A program made the translations under genes and the position numbers. Positions 38,000 to 48,457 of a DNA stretch of 64,000 nt are shown here, piece by piece. Origin of the DNA: Amoebophrya sp. A120 (lineage: Eukaryota > Sar > Dinophyceae > Syndiniales > Amoebophryaceae); NCBI GenBank assembly GCA_905178155.1, contig CAJINV010000009.1, forward strand, positions 620,001-684,000, in the 5' to 3' direction. Under the pieces are notes generated by a model that worked only from the letters and a program-made list of their open reading frames with translations, was not told the origin of the DNA and searched no databases. Position 1 is the first letter of the stretch, and the number at the start of each line of letters is the position of its first letter.

Positions 38000-39242
38000 A
38001 TGCGTCGGCTTCGCACGGTTCCGCTTTTGCTGCTGGCGGCGGAGCCACTCAAGGTCCTTGTGCAGAGTAGAACCGTCCCGAAACCACCGCGCAGGGCCGA
38101 CGGAGACGCTGCTCCAACCACCACGGTGCGGCAATTGAAGGGGCTCATGCAGCGCTTGCACTCCGTCGACCCACATGCATTTGACCTGCTCGGTGACGCC
38201 GTTGCAGCTGATAAGCAACAACTCAACCTAGCGAAGAACGGGCTCCAGCAGCCCAATGGTGCGACCACCATCTCGCTAGCTCGTTTGGAAAAAATGAGTG
38301 CCTCTACCTCCAGCAGTGACGTTGTGAAACAACTGTCCTCGGTTCTTGCCTCCATGAAACGGAAAAGTCCCAAGGAATTTGGCCAGGTATTGAACCTCGT
38401 GAAGGAAGTGAAGAGCTCGGACAAGAAGAAAGACCAAAATACCCAGCACCTTTCCAGCGCGTTCCTGCAACTCTCAGCCACTGCGGCAAAACTGAAAACC
38501 GAGCTGCAGACAGCAATTTTCAGTCGCGGCAAGGCCATGCAAATGAAGCAGCTCATCCATGATGTGCGGAAACTGGACCCGGCTGTAGTGGCGAAGGACG
38601 AAGCAAAGCTCAGTGGCCTGGTCTCCAAACTGCACGGAATGGATCCGAAGACGGCGGACATGGTGCAGGCCTTGGTAAGCTGCGAGGGATGCATGATTCA
38701 AATCGGAATCCGCTTGCTTTCTTGTCTTGTTGCTTGTTCGTCGTCCTCGCGGCCCATGAATTAATAAGCTGTTACAACATACAGAACTGCTTACTGCGTC
38801 ACATCACTGACTTTGGAACGTCGACGAGAACGACCTTTATCGACGTCGTTCACAGACAATCTACAAAGAATCAAAACCTAAATTAACCATAAACTCAATA
38901 CAGTTGAGCGCCGTGATGTCGTCATCCGCAAAAGCGCGGTCGCTGAAGAAGGGCGCGGCTGCAGGCGCTGGTAAGGTGTCGTTGCTGCAATTGGACCAGA
39001 AGATGCAGCTAAATTTGAAGAACGTGGTGGACCCCGTCAGTCAGGAGGAGCGCTTGCTGAAGATCCGGCCGCTGTTGATGAAGCTGGCGCGGTTGGACAG
39101 CAAAACCTTTGGGCACTTGGCTACGGTCGCGACATTTGCGCAGAACGCTGCGGACGAGAAACTGATGGCGGGCGACGCGACTGCGAATGGAAATGCTTTG
39201 GGTGCTGCGAAGAACAGCCAACCCACGATGCCGCTAGTGTAG
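38000..39242 (+). CDS. Secreted helical protein of unknown function, 337 residues
   Basis: Exons 38000-38674 and 38904-39242 are joined by a GT-AG intron in phase 0. The N-terminus MRRLRTVPLLLLAAEPLKV looks like a signal peptide. Three loosely similar helical segments follow the pattern [L/K]-x-R-L-x-S/K-[V/L/M]-D-P: LMQRLHSVDPHAFDLL, LIHDVRKLDPAVVA and LVSKLHGMDPKTADMV. A later segment, LLMKLARLDSKTFGHL, fits the same scheme, so the protein is probably built of internal helical repeats of about 50-90 residues. No family is recognised. The repeat reading comes directly from the sequence; secretion is inferred. Confidence 0.75.
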
Positions 39243-40283
39243 AAGCGGAAGGAAGTGGAATCACGCGACTTCTTCGAGAAAAGTAGACGGCTTAGAAGAA
39301 GGGGAGGTGCGCTTGACGCATAGAAGAAGTTTTTCTTTTCGTGCAGTCTTTGGAATTTTGCAAATTGAAATCGCAGATTTAATTTTCCGAATGGAGATGA
39401 ATGACTCGCTCGGATATTTTTTTCCTCATTTTCGTCATATACAAATACGTACCGGTTTCGGTTTCAGTTCCAGTTGCAAGATGGAGAGTTTTTCATTAAC
39501 CCAAACCATGGATGACTACCACCGAGGAGCAGGACAAAAACAGTGATATCGACATCGAGGAAGTAGGGTGGTGTCACCACACACTTCGGCACTTCTACTT
39601 TTTTTGTTTTCCGCCGTGGTCGGGGTTTCGTCAATGCAGTAGCTGCTACTCGTGCTGCTCGTCATAGAAATTCTCATCAAAATCTACGCTCGAAATAATG
39701 TGGTGTCGTAATGTTGCTGTTGGATTGACTCGGGCTGCAAACATCGAACTAGACAGGGCATCCATTCGTCGTTTCAACGTGACTTGATGTACTTTCTAGT
39801 GGTGGCCTCATCAAAAAGAAAACAGATCGTTAGACAGTCGCGTTGGGTGGGACTACGTGCCACGTGTTCATCGTTCTCTTGGGGTAACGCAGAAAAATAT
39901 CGCTTTCATCCTTTGTGATCTCATATACATTACCATCCTCCTCGTCATATGCTCACCATCTGACAACTCAAACGTACCCACAACCGCGAACGCCTTCAAA
40001 AGGAAAAGTTGTCTTCAATCCTCTTGTTCATGTTTCTTCATTCCTAATTTGACGGTATGGTCAGATCGTCAGTCATCAAGGTTAGGCTTTTAATATTTTT
40101 CTTTTGTTCCGACGAGAAATTCGCATTTGTTTTCTTTTGTTCCGACGTGTTGTGCATCTTGGAGTCTTCCCGCACGAAGCCAGGTCATGATTTTCCGTGC
40201 GCGTTCAAAGTAAGATTTGAATCTATGATGACTCTCAACCTGCTCATGAGATCTGTTCGATGGTGGAGTTAGCTTAATGTGAA
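39243..40283. other. Intergenic stretch with a short direct repeat
   Basis: No gene is recognised. The 18-mer TTTTCTTTTGTTCCGACG occurs at 40097-40114 and 40130-40147, a 33-bp period ~150 bp before the SWEET-like gene. It could be a promoter element or a chance duplication. Confidence 0.5.
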
Positions 40284-43200
40284 ATGATGGACCAACATCT
40301 CGCGATGAGGACGACGTCGCCGTCTTTGGTCTACGAGGATGGGAATCGGTTCAGTCCCCAATCCTCTCGTTGTCGAGGTGAGAATCTTTCCGGCCACAGA
40401 GAAGACCTTCCGTTGCTTACGAGTCTGGAGCTGGACGCGAGGAGAAATGAGGATATTAAAAGGACGATCTCATTATCATCAACTCCGTCTTCGTCTTCCA
40501 CAAATCCAAGTCCGTTCACGACTGTTCCGCTAGGCAAACGCCTGACTCCGCCGGCTCCGGGCCGTTGCTCTCCTCGTGGCATGGCAGGAAGACAGGTTGC
40601 CAAGTTTCTCTTTTTCAGCGCAACATCGACGCAGCAGATACTCCACGCTGCCTGTAAAGCGGAGGATACCGTTGCATCCGCGGTGTTGAGTGGGGCTTTT
40701 GTTGACACGACGACGAACCGACAAACCACGCAAAATCTTCGCGGAACGGCAACAAATATAGGAACACCGGTGGAATTGGCGCAAGGTCAAAGCTCTACTG
40801 GCGCGGACACGACGAATATCAACGGGGGAGTGGTGAACCTTGACAAAAGTCCTGTAACGTCAGAGCAGCCTGGTCCACTGCAGCAGGGCGATAGTACTCG
40901 TGGTGTTGCAGAAGCTAGTACAGGAAATGTTGACGACGGTCTGTCATCGCATCTGCAGCAAACACAAGCGCCTGGTGAGGAGAACGTGGTTGACGGCACA
41001 TCGAACACTCTAACCACGTCCGGCCCTCCCGGTCCCTCTTCAGGGGTAGCAACAGCAACGGATGACGGCAGCGGCTCCTCTTCTTCAAGTAGCAGCACAG
41101 GAGCCGTCGCTTCGGGCGACGCGGCTGGTGACAAAAAGATAGGACTTCCAGTGTCGCCGTTACTGCACTCGTCCTCTGCAACGTCGTCCGGAGCAAATAA
41201 CGCAAACGGTAATAATGCTGCGAAAGGCGAGCAACTTTCGAACGCGTTTTCGGCTGCCGGATCAGCTGCACTGAATTCCCCGCAGATGCAACAGGACGGC
41301 TTCGTAACGAAATTTATCGCGAACATCGCGCTGCTGTCTTCCGTGGCGCTAATGTTATCCCCGGCACAGTTTTTCTACCAGCTTGTGATAACGCGCGGCG
41401 AAAATATCAAACAGAGTCGAAAGCAGCTGATTCTCCTGCTCCCCTACCTGCTTCTTTGGGTATCAGCGATGCTGTGGGCGACCTGGGCGTACCTAGACAG
41501 CCGCCCGGAGATTTTCCAACTGCAGTGTCTGGGTGCAGTGGTCTACGGCTTCTACGTTGTGATCTTCTGCTGCGGCGCCACCGCCGCACAGAAGGGACAA
41601 ATCCAGTCCGTCGTCGCAGGGACAATGGCACTTGTTTCCTTTACCAGCCTGCAGGGAGCGTGTGTCATGGATCCGAAACATAGTACCACTTCTCGTTATC
41701 TTGATCTACGTAAAACGACTTGCTGTGTGTAGTACGAGTACCTACTTGAAACCATATTTATTTTTATAGAAGAATCAAACTGAGCCTGATTCAGGCTCAG
41801 GTCTTTTTGAAAGCCAGCGAAAGACTACGACGATGTCGGCACCATCTCTGCTTGATGCTAGTGGAGCAAAGATTTTGTGAAAATCAAATTTATCGCAATT
41901 CGACACCCAGGTAAATTTCTCTTCGCCTACTCCGCCCTGAGCTTCCAAATTCTGTTGTACATGGTTCCGTTTATCCAGCTTGCAGACGTCGTTCGCACCG
42001 GCGTGGTGGCGGTTTTTCCTTTGCCGCTTTGCTTTGTCTCCATGATGTCTTCTTTTTTGTGGACCTACTACTCGTGGATCAAATGGAGCCCCGCGTTTTG
42101 GTACTCTTCGTATTTTTCATGGTTTGAAAATTATGAGCAAGTCGCTTTACAACTTACTACAGATCATGAGCAAGTCTAACATAAAGATCGTCCCTACACC
42201 AGCCGACTTGGTGTTGAATGAACGTGGGTGTTTCGCTATCGCGCCCGCATTTGCAGTGTGTGTGTGTGTGTGTGTGTTTTTTTCTGATATTCTACCATTG
42301 CAAACAATTTGCATACACAGGGCCGCGTCCCTCGCGGGTTTTGTCTTCAACGGGATGCAGGTTTCCGTCGTTCTCTACATTCAATGGAAATACGGCAAAT
42401 CCATCGTGGACTCCTGCAAGCTTGAAGCGCCGATAGCCAACGGCCGGCTCCCGTTTCTCATGCAGCACGGGTACCAGATCGATCTGCGAAAGGCTCGGAG
42501 CATGCGTTCGCAGTTTCGGAGTAAGATGGGCACGACCATAAAGGCGGAGGATCACGTTTTCTACAACCAACACCTACACTCCGGGGATCTGCATTATGGA
42601 TGTGTCAGGTTTGAAATCGTCAGAGTTGAAATAGTTTGCAATGCATAAAATGGATGCCAGTTGGAGCCCAGTTTTCAAGTGGCGCATGACAAGTTTTCGC
42701 GGTGCCTAAATCCAGTTTGTAATGCTGTTTGGGTAAGGAAGACGCCTTTTGTCATGCTACTTAAGCAGCTGTATTCCTACCCCTCAACAGGCTTGCAATC
42801 TGCCTCCCTTGCCTACTCTGCAAGACAGGAACTTTGCGGGTTGCATTTTATGCATCACAAATTATTTCAACTTTGACGATTTCAATCCTGACGCTTCCAT
42901 ATGCATCCTCTCGGCAGTCGCGTGGGCGACGGGAGCGTGCTGATCGACCACGGAATGACGGGCCAGGAAATTACGGAAACTGGGTTCGGTATGGAAGCGT
43001 CAGGATTGAAATCGTCAAAGTTGAAATAATTTCTCACGCATAAACTGCAAGGCATGAAGTGCCTCTCTTGCAGGGACCGCAAGTGAGGCCGACTGTCAGC
43101 CTGTTTGGGGTCTGCGGTAGAGCTGCTGAAGTAGCATGACAAAAGACGCCTTCTGTCCCAAAACAGCATGACAAACTGGATTTAGACGCGGCCGGCATTT

Positions 43201-43411
43201 GTCATGCACCGCTTGAAAATTGGGCTTCCAACTGGTATCGATTTTATGCATTACAAGTTATTTCAACTTTGTCGATTTCAAGCCTGACACTCCCATATCC
43301 GGAGGCGGGACCGGCAAAGGGGGAGGCACAGGCGGGAAAAATGGTGGGGCTGCCACTGGAGGCTCGAAACCGGGAGAGAGGACGCGACTGCTACACGCAA
43401 CCCGCTTGTAA
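40284..43411 (+). CDS. SWEET-like (MtN3/saliva) sugar transporter with long disordered N-terminus
   Basis: Exons 40284-41682, 41911-42109, 42321-42594, 42907-42989 and 43303-43411 total 688 codons including the stop. Residues 1 to ~338 are Ser/Thr/Gly-rich and disordered. Membrane segments start at residue ~340 with FIANIALLSSVALMLSPAQFFY, then LILLLPYLLLWVSAMLWATW. A second repeat follows with LLYMVPFIQLADVVRTGV, FPLPLCFVSMMSSFLWTYYSW and ASLAGFVFNGMQVSVVLYIQ. This matches the two triple-helix repeats of SWEET transporters, which move sugars down their gradient across the plasma or endomembranes. Typical family members have ~250 residues and a very short N-terminus, so the N-terminal extension is unusual. 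The C-terminal tail is Gly-rich. Introns 1-2 are GT-AG; introns 3-4 are the inverted introner pair E5/E6. Confidence 0.8.
41782..41802. repeat. Near-perfect palindrome in SWEET intron 1
   Basis: CTGAGCCTGA and TCAGGCTCAG are exact reverse complements separated by one base, followed by GTCTTTTT. A stable stem-loop would form in the intron transcript. No function can be assigned. Confidence 0.7.
42254..42278 (+). repeat. (TG)n microsatellite in SWEET intron 2
   Basis: About ten TG dinucleotides followed by a T-run, upstream of the acceptor at 42320. It may act as part of the pyrimidine/GU-rich tract. Confidence 0.85.
42595..42901 (+). mobile_element. Introner element E5 (307 bp, family B)
   Basis: It starts TATGGATGTGTCAGG and ends CCTGACGCTTCCATA, with ~55-bp imperfect inverted repeats. 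Perfect direct repeats TGCAT lie at 42590-42594 and 42902-42906. Removing 312 bp gives the junction HSGDLHPLGSRVGD. It contains GCATGACA near 42686 and TGTCATGC near 42749. No GT-AG placement is possible. Confidence 0.93.
42990..43297 (-). mobile_element. Introner element E6 (308 bp, family B, inverted relative to E5)
   Basis: It starts TATGGAAGCGTCAGG and ends CCTGACACTCCCATA. The flanking repeats TTCGG (42985-42989) and TCCGG (43298-43302) match 4 of 5. Its interior aligns along its length with the reverse complement of E5, for example AGTAGCATGACAAAAG, AAACTGGATTTAG and GGGCTTCCAACTGG. Removing 313 bp gives ETGFGGGTGKGGG in frame. Confidence 0.88.
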
Positions 43412-44800
43412 AAAGTTGACATTGATTTTTGAACAAGTGAACACAGGCGCTGAGTTGTATGTCATCGACAATATTTTTTAAGAAGAGCGACGGCGTCCTC
43501 CTGTGATCGTGGCGACGTCAACTGGTTCGAAAGAAGATCGAGATGACCACATTGAAGCGCTGCCAATTGGCCTTGTATGCCTTCTCAATAAGTGAAGACG
43601 TAACTGCTTGTCCCTTAGGTTACTACTGACGAGCCCAAATGTGATGAAATTGAAGGACGATTTCCACCGCCATCTTCATGTAGCTTCAAGCTTGTAAAAA
43701 TTAAGATTGTAAACGACTTCTTCCGATGTTTGAATTCGTACTCCAATCAATCCAATAGTTTTCATGTACAAGAAGAGGGTGGGCGAGCTCTAACCTAATG
43801 TGTAAACAAACGACCAAGACATAATTTAGTATTTCGAAGAAAGAGAAAGACAAAAAACTGCCTTGCTTTTTCTCGAAAGCATTAAACCACGGCCAGCGGA
43901 GTATGATTTTAAGCAGGACCACCGTTGTCGTTTTGTCTTGGCCTGTTGCGTGCTTCTTATTTTGTTGCCGTCGCATCAAACGAACGCGGCGCGCTAGAGA
44001 AAAAGCTGTGTGTCTCCTGATCGTGTTGCTTCTGGACCCGTAGAAAGCAAAATCGGCGACGTGGTATATTCCAGAACTACAAGGAGCTCAGATCGTCCCG
44101 ATTCTTTTGTGAATGAGGGGAATTGGCTCTGGTTTCAAAGTTTCTGGATCGATCGAATTGACTTGTTGTTGAACAACACGACACGATAAATAAATGTAGT
44201 CCAATAGAAATCATCTCCAATGTAGCCTGGGCGACTCCATGCGAAGGATCTAGGACGAGATCGAAAAATCATAATCACCGAGAAACAGAAAGAGCGCTGT
44301 GGCTGTATTAGCATTTCCAGCCGAATTGCAAACTCGAACAAGCCTAATTAATATGCCGAAATTTTTACCACACTTCGTAGCCAAATCAAATTCAAATCTG
44401 TCTCTGTGCCTCAAACGCATGACAAAGGGGAGACAAAGACAAGAATGTGATTTTGACCATCTTTCAAGGAGAACTAACAGGAGCTGCAAAGCGCAAATGG
44501 ACACGCGGCCTCTCAACAGTTTAAACTTAGAAAATTCCATCGCGACGCCGCAATAATTGTTGATCTTGCCGCACAGAGGCGCCAGCTTCAGACAGAGTCA
44601 GAAACAGAATCAGTGCCGTTTTCTAGATATTCAGTTGTGGAGATAGAAGAAAAACACAGAAAAACCTGAAATCGTTGTCCATCCCTATTCGTCATACTTT
44701 ACCAGCTGCAACAAAGTTAAACAAAGACGAAGTAGCAAAATAATAATTTGTCTTCCCCTGCTCATCCAAGAAGTATTTTCCACCAGACAACGCAGCACAA
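43412..44800. other. Intergenic stretch, no gene recognised
   Basis: AT-rich, with short random frames on both strands. It probably holds the SWEET gene 3' end and the promoter of the J-domain gene. Confidence 0.6.
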
Positions 44801-46829
44801 ATGTCGGGCAAGGGCGCCACTGAGGACCCGAAGGGCATTTACGCTTCTTTGGAAATCGAAGCCGGGTGCTGCAACGACGACCAAATCAAAAAAGCCTATC
44901 GGAAACTTGCTCTCAAGTGGCACCCTGACAAAAACACCGATCGAAAAGAGGAGGTAGATGACTTTTTTGGATGCTTTTCTGTACAACTTGTTGTGGAATC
45001 TCGGCGAACTGTTGAAAAATTTGATGTATTTTTCTATCACTATTTTTAGTTAGAAGTTGCGCTTGGGCTTGCGCTTGCAAAAAGTGCCACGATATTTACT
45101 GCATTTCCTCTCGCCAGCACGACTCGCACGACCACGACATAGTAGACATTCGTATCTTCATGGCCATCTTGCACAACAACTCCAACTCGGCATGAAATAA
45201 TTAATGAACAGGCCACCGCCCAGTTCCAGAAGATCTCTAATGCGTACCAAGTTCTCTCTGATCCAGACAAGAAGGCCCACTACGACCAAACCGGCCGGGT
45301 ACTGGGCAGTGACGAGGACGATGAGCACGGCTTCGGGGCGGGCGGCATGGACATGGATGATATGATGAATATTTTTGCGGCGGCGTTCGGCGGTCCAGGT
45401 GGCCTCGGCGGGCTGTTCGGAGGCGGTGGGTTCATGTTTGGCGGTGGCGGGGGCATGCGCATGGGCGGAGGGGGGCGCCGGGGCGGCGGCGGTGTTAACG
45501 TCATGCACATGGGCGGCTTTGGCGACGACGACGATCTGGTCTTTCAGATGGGCGGAATGGGCGGCGCAGGAGGTATTAGCGATTTTTATTAGGTCGCCAT
45601 CACTGTGGATAATATATATAAATTTAAATATTAGTTTTTGCGCTTTTTCTCCACTGCGCTGTCGTTATCCCAGTTTTTGAGTGCTAGTGATAGATCAACA
45701 TGACCATGTTGACATACTCGTGAATTTGTTTTTCACGAAAAGGAAAATTACGCAATTCTTTCGACAAATAAATCCAGGCAACATGTTTGTTTTCGGTGAC
45801 GATAGCGGAGACGAGGACGGAATGGACGCCTCAGATTTTGAAGACAGCGACATGGATGAAGCCGAAATAATGCGACTCCTGATGGGCGGCAACCTACCAG
45901 GTTTCGGTGGCGGCAGCGGCCGCAGAGGCAACAAAGGGCGCGGCAAGAATGCCGGCAAAGCAGGCAAGCGGAATGGAAGAACAACAGGCCCTGCGTCGTC
46001 CGCCGGCTTTTATTTTCAGAACCGAAATGCGGCCCAGAATAACTCCAAACAATCCGCCAGCAGCTCCGCCGCCTCTCCAACGGAGCCTGCAGTGCCCTCA
46101 GAGCAGACCACTGCAAGCAAAAAGAAGAAAAACAAGAAGAAGAAAGCAGGAGCCGGCGCTGCAGCCGCCGATGTGGGGACAGGTGCAGGAGCTACGCCGA
46201 GCACAACAGCGGCCTCAACCACAGGCGCGAGCTCATCGTCGTCCAGTAGCCAGGCAACTACAAAAGCAACACAAGCCGCATCTTCTAGCAGTTCTACCGC
46301 GGCACCAGCGTCGTCAAGTGCCGACGCCCAAGCGACGGGCAAAAAAAAGAAGTCCGGAGCCGCGAAGAGAAAACGCGCACAGGACAACAAAGCCCAGGAG
46401 GATCAAGTGGAGCAGGCGAAGCGAAATGTGCCGTCCGCCCCGACCGCCCCGAACGGCGCCGCTAATCGCAGCTCCGCTGTTAACTCTTTTTTTAGCTCGT
46501 TGGGCATGAGCCGCCCAGGAGGCATCGATTCTGACGAGTTCGATTCGGACGACCTCGCAGACCTGCAGGAAGCCTACGAGGACGACGACGAAAGCGACAG
46601 CAGCGGAGAGGAGTTCAGTTCATTCGGCAATTTTGCTCGAATGATGGCGGGGGACATCGGGGGCGGTCGGGGCCCGCGCGGCGGAGGAGACCCACTCGGC
46701 ATGATGTCCGACGACCTCCTCGAGGCCGCCTTCATGCAGGAAGTGATGCGCGGCGCCGGACCTGGACCCTCCGGAAAAGGCGGCGGAAAGACAGGTGGGA
46801 GAGGAAAAGCGGGCGGCCGGAGAAGATGA
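44801..46829 (+). CDS. J-domain (DnaJ/Hsp40-like) co-chaperone, 521 residues
   Basis: Exons 44801-44953, 45212-45572 and 45778-46829 are joined by GT-AG introns and total 522 codons including the stop. The J domain spans residues ~11-75, with the catalytic HPD at 41-43 (LKWHPDKN) and the helix IV signature [19 protein letters not shown] domains stimulate Hsp70 ATPase. A Gly/Met/Phe-rich linker follows (~residues 95-170), then an acidic stretch and a long Lys/Ala/Ser-rich low-complexity region with basic clusters ([23 protein letters not shown]) that look like nuclear or RNA-binding signals. The tail is Gly-rich. There is no zinc finger and no recognisable DnaJ C-terminal domain, so it is a class C-type J protein. 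The first intron splits the J domain after residue 51. Confidence 0.88.
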
Positions 46830-48457
46830 CTGATGAGCATGAGTGTGCATGATCATTTTGATTTTCCGTCGAGGAAGAAATGCGAGGCGGGAGTTCGAGA
46901 CTCCTGATGATATTCGTCTCTAAGGTTGTCATCCTCATCTGCAGCTCCATTTGGTAATTGTTTCACTTGCGTCGTTGTCATCTACGCCCCTTCATTACAA
47001 GTCAAGTTAGCATTTTTACCACCTACACGACTTTCAAGAACGCACCTTCGCCCTTCAGTGCGAGTGTGTTTTTGCGTGCTCCGGGCGGGCAGGAAGATGG
47101 GACAAGCTTCAGCACGACCCTCGGACAAGCTTCCTGAGAGTTGTTCGAGGGCAGGACGAGCAGCAAGTTTCCATTGCGACCAATGATTTTCATGAGCATA
47201 CAGAATACGTCTACAATTCGTTGCATCTTCCTCCCAGAAGACTTATCATGAATATAGTCAATCGCATCAGTGTAGTGGCTTTGGCAAAAACTCAGCGGAA
47301 GTTGTATCTGCACCTGCACGTTGATGAATTTTCCATGTGGTTCACGGAGCCACGACCATTGATTGGTATTCTTGTTGAGAAGTGCATCGCCTCCTGAGCT
47401 TGATTTTGATGGCGAATTTGCTCGGATCTCCTTTTCCGAGAGGACTATCTTGAAATGCAGCGACAACCCAATACTGATAGTGCATCAGCTCCTTTGTTTA
47501 CAGCGTCCAAGTCGAACTGCAGACGAGATTTGATGCTGTCCGAGCCGCGAGAGCGACATTTTCAAAATCCTACGTCGCAGGCATGGAGTACGAGCAGCCG
47601 CGTCTACGCTCTACGTTCCTTCTTCTATTGACAAAGTGTCGATCTTTGCAGTGTTCCTTGTACAGAACTTTTCTCATGAGATCGCATTCACGAGATGCAC
47701 AAAAGGACCGACAGCTTGATCACGCTTGTTCTTCAAAATCATCTTGCGAGCGGCTACCTAAATGGCCAAAGCAGATCTTTTCTGTACACTTTTCTTTTCG
47801 CGAGCCGGCAAATTGTTGAGTTTCGCTGCAAACGCAAGAGGACCAAGCAGATGTTGACAAATTTCTTTCTTTGGAATCCCGATTATCGTATCTAAATTTT
47901 CGACGTTGGGTCGTAGCAGATAGAGATCATTTTCTCATGACGAAGATGTCAGCACGATCCACCGCTATCGTGTTCTAGTAGGATGAGCCAACATTTCGTA
48001 TTGAATGCCCCTGATCTTCTATATTTTATTTATATGTTTTTTGGTTGTATTAAGTCTAAGGCTAAGGGGCGGCCTCGGCCTGTCTCTTCAAAATGTTTCT
48101 AAAGCGAAACTAGATCGACAAACACCTCCGCAAGAAAGCGTGCGAACATTTACCGAAGATATTTTCGATCACCAGAAACACAAACAGTAACGACCCGATT
48201 GTCCATTGTATCTATCACCGTAGCAAGGAAGATTGTGAACGACAGCATCGGTACCCCCGCACCAAGATGAACACCATGAATAATCAACATTTTTGAGCAC
48301 CATAGGGATAGAGCAAGTGCTTGGTGCTGTTTTGTGTCCCCCCCGCATCAACTTGTGCCAGACCACCCTTCGCTCTATTAACCCTATTCGATTCCTAAAA
48401 GGAGCAGAATGATCCGCAGCCTCTATATACAGTGAAACTTCCGACACCTCCAACAAA
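46830..48457. other. Largely unassigned stretch with one minus-strand candidate
   Basis: No plus-strand gene is recognised. A 147-residue minus-strand frame (47023-47466) has protein-like composition and is listed separately. The remainder is AT-rich. Confidence 0.5.
47023..47466 (-). CDS. Candidate minus-strand frame, 147 residues
   Basis: The frame starts MSLHFKIVLSEKEIR and contains hydrophobic and amphipathic segments (IVDVFCMLMKIIGRNG, LLLVLPSNN) with balanced composition, unlike the arginine-rich shadow frames elsewhere. No family is recognised and no exon partners were found. It could be chance. Confidence 0.3.
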   Translation of the reverse strand: MSLHFKIVLSEKEIRANSPSKSSSGGDALLNKNTNQWSWLREPHGKFINVQVQIQLPLSFCQSHYTDAIDYIHDKSSGRKMQRIVDVFCMLMKIIGRNGNLLLVLPSNNSQEACPRVVLKLVPSSCPPGARKNTLALKGEGAFLKVV

